Shown: positions 1 to 6,680 of the stretch, piece after piece
Numbering within the stretch: the stretch's first letter is position 1
Layout: the number at the start of each line of letters is the position of its first letter
Assembly: GCA_910588245.1 (NCBI GenBank)
Contig: CAJUQP010000001.1
Location: 1-64,000, forward strand
Reading direction: 5' to 3'
DNA: 64,000 bases
Origin: an uncultured Muribaculaceae bacterium
Lineage (GTDB): Bacteria > Bacteroidota > Bacteroidia > Bacteroidales > Muribaculaceae
Notes under the pieces: generated by a model
What the model was told of the DNA's origin: nothing
Databases searched by the model: none
The model's input: the letters and a program-made list of their open reading frames with translations, nothing else
Position numbers and translations under genes: made by a program

Positions 1-54
1 GCTTGGCGACTGATGCCGCTTAGCCTATGAATATTTTTTTAACGAACTATTGAT

Positions 55-1611
55 TTGTTCGCCAACGAGAAATATCTAACGAACCGACATAATGGAACGG
101 TATCCAGTGAGAGATTCAAATTCACAGACATTTTTAACAAGGGAGAACAGACTGTCAAGCGGTTCACAACCCCGCTATCCTCGCTTTATCGCAACAACAG
201 TAACGATATTGCTTTCCGGGCTTTATATTCTAAAGAACGCATTCAAATATCTAACAAGTTATCGTTCAATATTACATCAACTCCACGTAATGAATTGGAA
301 ACTGAGATGTCCTACAACGATAATTTCCTATCGACATCGACGGCTTCCACATTTGCATCAAGTCATAGCTGGGGCCTTAATTACGATTTTGAAGCATATA
401 CTGCTTTTAACGATAAGATAACTTTCAATGTCGAGGCTCAATACCTCTACGGGCGCAATAAACAAAACTCTCAATATACAAATGATAATTTAACCATTAT
501 CAACAATGCAAGAGAGGACAATCATCAAGTTCGTATTATTCCCAATCTTGTTTGGAATCCAAATCAGCATCACAGCATTATGCCTTTGGTGGCTGGAGAA
601 TACTATCATTCATCAATACATTATTTCGGAAGCTCTCCCTCTCAGCAGAAATATGATGTATGGGGACTCGTAGGAGGTGTGAGATATACTTTTATTCAGC
701 CTAAGTGGACTGCCGGGACTCTATTTACTTGGGTATATGCCAACACCAATCTAACCGGGACAAAAATAACTGACAATTATCCGCAGGGAAATGTTTTTGG
801 AACTTATTCGCCTAATGACAAAAATCAATTCGAACTAATGTGGGCATTTGGCAAGCAGATTCCAAGCACATATCAGAAAAGTCCTAATATGCTTCAAGAG
901 GACGAACTCATGTGGTATTCCGGAAATCCAAGTCTCGATAATTATTGGAACCACCACATAGGATTGCAGTATCTATGGTTGCCTAATAATAAATGGCAAT
1001 TAGCTGCTGATACCTATTATTACACTGAACGTGACAGGGTGGTCACATCTTATAGTCCTGTCGCGCCGGGTGGTACCATGTTGCGTAAATATACCAACGG
1101 AGGCAATTACGATGTAATAATGGCCGGATTAAGTGGAACAGCCAAGTTCTTTGGAGGTAAGTTAATAGCGAAAGTGCGTCCTCAATACTGGCATAGGAAT
1201 ATCTCGGGAGCTTACAATATCTCACTGAACGAAATAACTTGCTCAGCCCAACTCACATGGTATTTTGGCAACTTCTATCTCTTCGGCTGGTATATGACGC
1301 CAAGCACTTATATTCCCGATGAATCCGGGATGAAAGCACATACACCTTCAAGTTATCAAGTGCAATTAGGCTGGGGTAAAGGAGCTTGGAGATTATCCGC
1401 AACCGCCCATAACTTCCTACGGTCATCATGGGAAACCAATCGGCAGGAGCTTAATAGTACTTACTATAATTTTGACCGACGAGAATATGGGACTGGTCAG
1501 CACATGCGTTTTCAGATCTCGGCCACATATACATTTGGATATGGTAAAAAGGTACAGCCGGGAGACGAAGTAAGCGGTGCCGGAACTACTGAATCATCAA
1601 TTTTGAAATAA
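55..1611 (+). CDS. 5'-truncated outer-membrane beta-barrel (TonB-receptor-like) protein, probable pseudogene
   Basis: The 518 residues are rich in alternating aromatic/polar strands (many W, Y and F) and end in a typical barrel tail followed by Ser-Ser-Ile-Leu-Lys. This resembles the PF14905 outer-membrane barrel family common in Bacteroidales. Intact members are normally around 750-900 residues, with a signal peptide, a carboxypeptidase-like domain and a plug before the barrel. None of these is present. The only initiator is a TTG at 55, and all three plus frames carry stops within positions 1-42, so the N-terminal half is missing from this locus. I infer a 5'-deleted or rearranged gene that is probably not exported. 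The substrate is unknown. A functional short barrel is possible but would need an export signal that I cannot see. Confidence 0.6.
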   Translation: MFANEKYLTNRHNGTVSSERFKFTDIFNKGEQTVKRFTTPLSSLYRNNSNDIAFRALYSKERIQISNKLSFNITSTPRNELETEMSYNDNFLSTSTASTFASSHSWGLNYDFEAYTAFNDKITFNVEAQYLYGRNKQNSQYTNDNLTIINNAREDNHQVRIIPNLVWNPNQHHSIMPLVAGEYYHSSIHYFGSSPSQQKYDVWGLVGGVRYTFIQPKWTAGTLFTWVYANTNLTGTKITDNYPQGNVFGTYSPNDKNQFELMWAFGKQIPSTYQKSPNMLQEDELMWYSGNPSLDNYWNHHIGLQYLWLPNNKWQLAADTYYYTERDRVVTSYSPVAPGGTMLRKYTNGGNYDVIMAGLSGTAKFFGGKLIAKVRPQYWHRNISGAYNISLNEITCSAQLTWYFGNFYLFGWYMTPSTYIPDESGMKAHTPSSYQVQLGWGKGAWRLSATAHNFLRSSWETNRQELNSTYYNFDRREYGTGQHMRFQISATYTFGYGKKVQPGDEVSGAGTTESSILK

Positions 1612-1642
1612 AACAGCTTAAACATACATAGACAAAAACTGA

Positions 1643-1668
1643 CAACCTCGGCAGCGATGTCGGGGTTG
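1643..1668 (+). terminator. weak stem-loop after the barrel fragment
   Basis: Arms 1643-1650 and 1661-1668 pair over 8 bp with one G-T wobble. It lies about 30 nt after the stop codon. There is no T tract, so termination is uncertain. Confidence 0.25.
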
Positions 1669-1739
1669 ACCGTCTGTGGATTATAATCCGGCCGGGCGAA
1701 TAGGTATGGATTAATAAAATTGAAGCATCAATTCATGAG

Positions 1740-1801
1740 TGCCATACTCAAATGGGTACGTTTTTATTCAGAACTGCATTTGTACCCATTTGGGTATGGC
1801 A
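1740..1801. promoter_or_regulatory. tandem dyad operator upstream of the esterase gene
   Basis: Two near-identical 20-nt segments, 1740-1759 and 1782-1801, form an inverted repeat with one mismatch around a 22-nt spacer. Each arm is itself a 14-bp dyad: TACTC-AAAT-GGGTA at 1745-1758 and TACCC-ATTT-GGGTA at 1783-1796. The two dyad centres are 38 bp apart. A -7 match (TAnnTTTG) lies at 1820-1827, putting the start of transcription near 1831 and the proximal dyad near -41. That is the usual position for a class II activator. No regulator gene is adjacent, so its identity is unknown. Confidence 0.55.
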
Positions 1802-1819
1802 TATAATTTTCAACGGCTG

Positions 1820-1827
1820 TAATTTTG
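1820..1827 (+). promoter_or_regulatory. -7 element of the esterase promoter
   Basis: The octamer TAATTTTG matches the Bacteroidetes -7 consensus and sits 26 nt upstream of the ATG at 1853. No TTTG is correctly spaced for a -33 box. This fits a promoter that depends on the dyad operators just upstream. Confidence 0.5.
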
Positions 1828-1852
1828 CATCAGAAATCAAAACATCAATAAT

Positions 1853-3022
1853 ATGATACGAATAATCACGATCTTTTTAATGGTGCTGATTCCCATATCA
1901 GGAGTATCTGCACAGGACATTGCAAGAGTCGAATACAAGGAGTTCGATTCAAAGAATTTCCCTTTCAAGCGTCCTTATCTTATCATTACCCCGGAGGATT
2001 ATGACACTAACGTCAATTCCTATTATGATGTCATCTATGTGTTTGACTCGCAATGGCGTTCAAGATTCGGACTTGTACACAATCTGATGCATTATGGTTG
2101 TCAGGAGTTAGTGACCCCAAATGAAAATGCACATCAATATATTGTTGTAGGTATTCCATCCCAATATGTTCCGGAACATGAATACGACAGAAACCGAGAT
2201 TTCTATTCCGCACCGGTAAACATCCCTCTGCCTGAGGGAATGCCTGAGGGATATGGATGCGCCCCTCAATTCAAGAAATTCCTTAAAGAGGAACTGATGC
2301 CTTACATTGATGCAAACTACCGGACAACGGGTCATACTCTCGCTGTTGGTCATTCCTTGAGTGCTTCCTTCATTCTTGATGCTCTGGAAACAGAGGATAT
2401 GTTTGATGATTACATCGCCTTGTCTCCAAATCTTTGTTGGGACAATAATCTTTGGGCCGATCGTCTTATAAACTTCAATTTCAATGACGGCAAGCCACGT
2501 TACTTCTTCTTTAATATGGCTAACGAACGTGAGGACACCGGATGGGGACCTGATTGGCGTCCGGCATGGAATAAGGTGAAGAATCATTTTGAATCAACTG
2601 CTTTACCTGACAATATTGTGATGAAATTCAACGAATCGCCACAATACGACCATAATCAAAGTTATCAGCCTGTGATTATTGATGCCCTCAACGACTATTG
2701 CATATATAGGCTTACACACGGTCACGAACCTGTAAGCAAAGAGGCTTATCCCGTGCACATCGAACTCAAAGGTAAATCATTAAGCGGTGATGTCTATATA
2801 ACAGGGAATCAGGATGCGCTTGCATACTGGAATCCGATGGGTGTAAAGATGAATCAGATTAATGATTCCACCTACACAATTGACCTTAATCTCAGACTGC
2901 CCGCTGAATATAAATTTACGCAAGGCACATGGGAGCAACAGCCGTTCCCTAAAAACACGGTGCCCGGCAATCTACGAATTGCCGATCCGAACAAAACGGT
3001 GATTTATCACGAGACAGATTAA
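1853..3022 (+). CDS. secreted alpha/beta-hydrolase esterase with C-terminal starch-binding-like domain
   Basis: A signal peptide (residues 1-20, ending VSA-Q) is followed by an esterase-D/PF00756-type hydrolase fold. The nucleophile elbow GHSLS places the catalytic serine at about Ser168, and a His near 267 may complete the triad. Residues about 300-389 look like a CBM20/CBM48-like beta domain: a VYITGNQ opening, a WNP segment and an EYKFTQGTWE segment. Related proteins hydrolyse acyl or feruloyl esters on sugars or siderophores, but the substrate here cannot be told. It probably acts in the periplasm or at the cell surface. DUF3667 follows after 6 nt, so the two are probably co-transcribed. 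A tandem operator lies upstream. Confidence 0.8.
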   Translation: MIRIITIFLMVLIPISGVSAQDIARVEYKEFDSKNFPFKRPYLIITPEDYDTNVNSYYDVIYVFDSQWRSRFGLVHNLMHYGCQELVTPNENAHQYIVVGIPSQYVPEHEYDRNRDFYSAPVNIPLPEGMPEGYGCAPQFKKFLKEELMPYIDANYRTTGHTLAVGHSLSASFILDALETEDMFDDYIALSPNLCWDNNLWADRLINFNFNDGKPRYFFFNMANEREDTGWGPDWRPAWNKVKNHFESTALPDNIVMKFNESPQYDHNQSYQPVIIDALNDYCIYRLTHGHEPVSKEAYPVHIELKGKSLSGDVYITGNQDALAYWNPMGVKMNQINDSTYTIDLNLRLPAEYKFTQGTWEQQPFPKNTVPGNLRIADPNKTVIYHETD

Positions 3023-3028
3023 ACCGTA

Positions 3029-3808
3029 ATGCCAAACCCAAACGAAAATAAAGAATCAGTTGTTAAGTGCAGGAACTGCGGATGTTCCTGCACTTCCCGC
3101 TTTTGTCCTGACTGCGGTCAATCAGTCGATGAAAAGAGGCTCGAAAACAAGACTTTTTTCATAGGGCTGCTGTCAGGTTTGTCACGTATCAATCAAGGTT
3201 TCCTGCATACGGCGTGGCAACTTCTCATTCATCCATGGAAAGTAATACGCGACTATATACAATGTCGTCGGGTAAAATATGTCGCGCCGATTTCGATGCT
3301 TATAGTCGTATGCTTCATCAGTGCGTTTATTTCAGGACTTATGCCATCTGAGCCTGACGGTGTGGTGGAGGAAAGCGGAACCCGTCAGGTTGGTCTCATA
3401 TATAAAATGACGTTGGCGGTTACGGATTTCATAATGAACAGCATGGTTGTCCGTAATCTGACTATCTATATTCCTGCTGTGTTGGCTATACCTATTGTAT
3501 TTTGGAAAGTCGGGGCAAGGAAATATAATATTGCCGAATATTTTGCTGCGATGATTTACATGACATCATCAATTCTGCTTTTGGGTATTCTTATCTGCCC
3601 TCTGTCGCTTTTATCCGAATCTTTGTATTCCGGCTTGGAAATAGTCTATTCCATTATCATTTGTTCCTTGAGTATGTATAAAGCCTTTCCCGTCAGTCCC
3701 TTGAAAAAGCGAATCGGATATTTTGCTTGGTATCTGATAGTTTCCGTTGCAATCTATCTACTTATATTTCTCGGTTTTTTTACCCTCTCCGTTTCAAGTG
3801 TTTCATAA
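3029..3808 (+). CDS. DUF3667-type zinc-ribbon membrane protein
   Basis: The N-terminus holds a zinc ribbon with Cys pairs at 14/17 and 26/29 (CRNCG and CPDCG). It is followed by the DUF3667 pattern of a conserved 'HPWKVIRDYI' stretch and about five hydrophobic segments, near residues 90-110, 145-165, 180-205, 210-225 and 235-255. The family is widespread in Bacteroidetes and has no established function. The ATG is 6 nt after the esterase stop, so the two genes form a probable operon. A cytoplasmic zinc ribbon on an integral membrane protein would fit a sensory or scaffold role, but that is inference only. Confidence 0.75.
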   Translation: MPNPNENKESVVKCRNCGCSCTSRFCPDCGQSVDEKRLENKTFFIGLLSGLSRINQGFLHTAWQLLIHPWKVIRDYIQCRRVKYVAPISMLIVVCFISAFISGLMPSEPDGVVEESGTRQVGLIYKMTLAVTDFIMNSMVVRNLTIYIPAVLAIPIVFWKVGARKYNIAEYFAAMIYMTSSILLLGILICPLSLLSESLYSGLEIVYSIIICSLSMYKAFPVSPLKKRIGYFAWYLIVSVAIYLLIFLGFFTLSVSSVS

Positions 3809-3847
3809 AATTTCTTTTCTTCGCAGTCAGCAACATTCTTTATTTCA

Positions 3848-4264
3848 ATGGATAACTCAAATAAAGCACTATCTTTTGAGCAAGCGCGAAATCTTTTGCC
3901 AGATGAATTTAGACCTAATGTTGAATTAGCAGGTCGAAAGAAATTATTTAATACTCCGATGGGCTTAATTGCCTATCATTATTCCTCTTTGCTCAAAGAC
4001 GGTTTGTGTAAAACAAGCCATAACGAAGATGAAATCCGCAATACTGTTGATTATATCCTGTTTGCCATAGGTTTTGAAGGTATAATTCTGCTTTCTCGTG
4101 AAATCTTATTTTCTTTTCACGAGAAAAATTACAAAAGCTGATTTTGTGATGGTCGTTATCCTATATATGTATATAAGGAAACTGACAAATACTATTGGAA
4201 GGGAGAAAATGGTGAAAGAATGGATGTTGCTAAATACTTATACCCAATACATAATCCAGTATAA
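3848..4264 (+). pseudogene. small hypothetical gene interrupted by an in-frame TGA
   Basis: A 97-residue reading frame starts at ATG 3848 and stops at TGA 4139-4141. In exactly the same frame the next 40 codons (4142-4261, stop 4262-4264) read as ordinary protein rich in Tyr, Lys and Glu, for example YPIYVYKETDKYYWKG. I read it as a single gene of about 138 codons broken by one nonsense mutation. No family was recognised. The first part alone could still be a complete 97-residue protein. It lies in a low-GC stretch with other broken genes. Confidence 0.5.
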
Positions 4265-4338
4265 AGTTGCGGTATCGCCGCGTTTTCGTGAATCAAGCCT
4301 ATGGTCTCGACCAAAAGGCTTCAATCGCTAACTTATAC

Positions 4339-4403
4339 AGCGAGCTTCGGCACCACTCTGTGACCACGCAGTAGACCGCAAGGCAATCTGAGGCTCGCTT
4401 TTT
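4339..4403 (+). terminator. stem with large loop and T tract
   Basis: Arms 4339-4348 and 4390-4399 pair over 10 bp with one wobble, enclosing a 41-nt loop, and are followed by five T residues (4399-4403). This is the shape of an intrinsic terminator or the 3' end of a small RNA. A protein-like fragment in frame (4255-4374, NQAYGLDQKASIANLY) runs through it, so it may instead be a remnant of a deleted gene. Confidence 0.35.
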
Positions 4404-4424
4404 ATATGCGGCAGTGTTCCTGCA

Positions 4425-4664
4425 ATGGCTTTCATTTCCATTCCTGATATGCCAATAATTGAAGGTAAGCTGAAAGCCGGTAAGGTAAAGGAATGAGCTG
4501 ATGCCACTGAAAACAGAATCGGTAAAAGGATAGGTTTTGTGTTCAATGACTCGGTAATCATGGCACCGACTGTCAACTGCCGTATCGAGAGCGGAAGTTT
4601 CACAATAGAAATCCCTGACCAGGATTTATTAATCGATATTTATAGGCTCTATCTAATAAATTAG
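4425..4664 (+). pseudogene. SecDF P1-head-like protein remnant with in-frame TGA
   Basis: The frame starting at ATG 4425 runs to TGA 4494-4496, then continues in frame to TAG 4662-4664. The second part contains DATENRIGKRIGFVFNDSV followed by MAPTVNCRIESG. This closely follows the SecD/SecDF P1-head pattern, in which a Thr-Glu-Asn-x-Ile-Gly-Lys-Arg-Ile segment precedes a saP-x-V-x-x-x-I-x-x-G segment. Small stand-alone proteins with this domain exist in Bacteroidales. The single TGA and the missing N-terminal region point to a degenerate gene. The neighbouring gene at 3848 is broken in the same way. Confidence 0.5.
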
Positions 4665-4676
4665 ATATTTAAAGAT

Positions 4677-5225
4677 ATGGTAAACACCAATAGTAAAGAA
4701 GCTCAAAACAACGTGTCGAACTCCGAAATTCTTAAGTTCGAATGTTCCTTCTCAAAGAAGGCAATAAAAGATAACGTTGTAACAATGTCAATATTTATTA
4801 TTCCTGCAATTGTTATAGGCTGCTATTTTTGTATGGCCTCAGGAGTATGGTATGGTCTAATTATTTTGCTTATCCCCATCGCTGTAATAGCCTTTGGTAT
4901 GGTATATTTGAGAAGCTTGGCGGAAGAAAGTTATCTTGAGATAACTCCGGATCATATATTGAAGTGTAAATACAAGGGGCATCGTGTTGTGAGTTATCCG
5001 ATTAAAGAGATAAAAACCATAAAGGAGGCAACGATCAAGCAAGCAGAGGAAGAATTTGCGCGATTTCCGGTCGTTCTTAATACAAAGGGAAAAGAATATT
5101 ATTCCGAAAGGGGGGTATTGATCACATTCAGTCGGTCATGGCTCAAAAGCGTTTTTCCGGTCTATTTTAATCCTGAAGATGTAGAAGGATTTATTGCGGT
5201 CATTCGACAGAGAATGATAATTTAG
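4677..5225 (+). CDS. PH-domain-like two-TM membrane protein
   Basis: The 182-residue protein has a polar N-terminus, a hydrophobic hairpin (residues about 40-80: IFIIPAIVIGCYF, then LIILLIPIAVIAFG) and a C-terminal soluble domain. The soluble domain has alternating strands and the pattern 'YLEITPDHILKCKYKG ... YPIKEIKTI', which resembles bacterial PH domains (DUF304 type). Function is unknown. It is the only intact-looking gene between 3.8 and 5.9 kb and is flanked by pseudogene fragments. Its ATG begins 13 nt after the SecDF-like remnant. Confidence 0.55.
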   Translation: MVNTNSKEAQNNVSNSEILKFECSFSKKAIKDNVVTMSIFIIPAIVIGCYFCMASGVWYGLIILLIPIAVIAFGMVYLRSLAEESYLEITPDHILKCKYKGHRVVSYPIKEIKTIKEATIKQAEEEFARFPVVLNTKGKEYYSERGVLITFSRSWLKSVFPVYFNPEDVEGFIAVIRQRMII

Positions 5226-5964
5226 TCAGAATGGCTATTAATAGTATAGTGAAGTGAATACAAAAGTATGATAATCAGGAATGGATATAAATGAGTTTTC
5301 GAGACGGCTGTGTGCGTCTTTCCATTTGACAGCTATATCCCCAAGTATTTTCGTGCATCTGACTGATTGTGTCATTGTCGGACTGGTACTGGTCAAAGTG
5401 CCCAATATGCCCTCTTATAAGCTCTATTATGATAATCTCCCTATATTGTCATATCGCACATGACCAATCCATCAACAGCAATTTCTTACTCAACATTGAG
5501 TTATATAAATTGATTTACGGAGTTGCATTATACGGGAATGAGCTTGAAGCAGCCAACAACATCTATCCTAATCTCACTTTCGGAAACAAAAATGACACTT
5601 AAAAGAGCATTTCTCGGAAATCATCGGAAATTCCCTTATTTTCTGCATAATGGGTTTTGGGCCTGATCGATAATTATCCTTAAAGAAATGATTATACGAT
5701 ATGGCTATAGTGACAAAAGATGTCTTGCCCCACACAATAATTGGTGGGGTGCCTCCAAATGACATAAAGAATTATTGAGCGGGTAACTTCGTGTTAAAGT
5801 CAATATGTAGTGTAAGAGAGAAAAATACCTGAAGTTTTATTCACAAAGTAGTTAACAAAACATAAAGTATTGATATGGGTTAAACTAATTTGTTGCATGG
5901 CGGTCAAAGAAGCGTAAACAGAGAGAAATAATCCTACTTTTAGAAACGAATTAATTTTTTAGAA
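5226..5964 (+). other. gene-poor stretch with decayed coding fragments
   Basis: No convincing gene fills this 739-base AT-rich stretch. Two overlapping frames, 5281-5463 and about 5460-5602, read like one protein with a frameshift near 5460: first ...LVKVPNMPSYKLYYDNLP, then NSNFLLNIELYKLIYGVA ending at 5602. A further short fragment near 5685-5760 ends in APHNNWWG. The size and composition would suit a small immunity-type or hypothetical gene in decay. No family is assigned. Confidence 0.3.
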
Positions 5965-6584
5965 ATGAAGAAAATACTACTCGGACTGGCAATCCTCGCT
6001 TTTTCAGCTATTCCTACGATTGCCCAAAACAATGAAGGCTCAGGGAAAACCACACTGTATGCGCGGCTGCTCAGAACAGCCCAGATCCCGGCGTTTGTGT
6101 GAAATGTCCTGGAAAAAATAAGTGTAAAGACTGTAAAGACTGCAAAGGATGTCTTGAAGGGAAAGTGTGCGAGTCTTGTGTGAAAGGCACCAAAGTGGCT
6201 GCGATAGGATGGGGACGAGGCAAATGTCCCGGTTTCAGCGCTTTCGAGGGATTGAACCTCTCAGAGTCGCAGAAGACACAGCTTCAGCAGCTCTGTAAAG
6301 ACTGGCAGGTGAATGCCGACAATCAGAAAAAGGCGCGTAAGAATAATGATAATCTCTCGAAGGAGCAGATACAGAAGAACCGTGAGGAATGCCGTGCCAA
6401 GTGTGTTGAGAATAAAAAGAAATGCCTTGAGGATGTGAAAAAGATCCTCACTCCCGAGCAATACACCCAATTCCTTGAGAAATGCTACACCGACAATCAG
6501 GTAAAGCATTTCAAGCATGGCGGCAAACATGGTCACAAATCGCACGGTCATCAGTGTAAAGGTGTCAAAGGACAGAAGAAATAA
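5965..6584 (+). pseudogene. Cys/His-rich Spy/CpxP-like (DUF4890-type) protein, frameshifted
   Basis: ATG 5965 opens a good signal peptide (MKKILLGLAILAFSAIPTIA-Q), but that frame ends at TGA 6100-6102. The rest of the protein lies in the -1 frame, open from 6036 to 6584 and usable from a GTG at 6099. The body has 14 Cys in 161 residues, clustered as CKDCKDCKGC near its start. It also has two LTxxQ-like helices (LNLSESQKTQL and ILTPEQYTQFL) and a His/Lys-rich tail with repeated GH and KH. Spy/CpxP relatives are periplasmic metal-responsive chaperones. One lost base between 6036 and 6099, for instance at GGGAAAA 6043-6049, would join the two frames. The alternatives are a sequencing error or a cytosolic short form. 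Confidence 0.6.
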
Positions 6585-6615
6585 AAAACAGACGGCTGTC
6601 TGATCCACATAGCGA

Positions 6616-6651
6616 GACATCCCCCGACTTCCAGAAAAGTCGGGGGATGTC
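6616..6651. terminator. bidirectional terminator between convergent genes
   Basis: A perfect 15-bp stem (6616-6630 with 6637-6651) carries a 6-nt loop. It lies between the plus-strand Cys-rich gene and the minus-strand rhamnosidase, so it can serve both. The T tracts are short. Confidence 0.8.
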
Positions 6652-6680
6652 GTTTACTTGACTGATGATATCTGTGCCGG

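Noticed and set aside
3848..4664. Possible recoding of TGA as a sense codon, because two neighbouring genes contain in-frame TGA
   Set aside because: Many clearly intact genes in the window end at TGA (for example dnaN, recN and the exonuclease). Local pseudogene decay is the simpler explanation.
6043..6049. GGGAAAA as a programmed -1 frameshift site joining the signal peptide to the Cys-rich body
   Set aside because: In the reading frame the heptamer does not fit the X-XXY-YYZ slippery pattern and no downstream stimulatory structure is evident. A one-base deletion is more likely.
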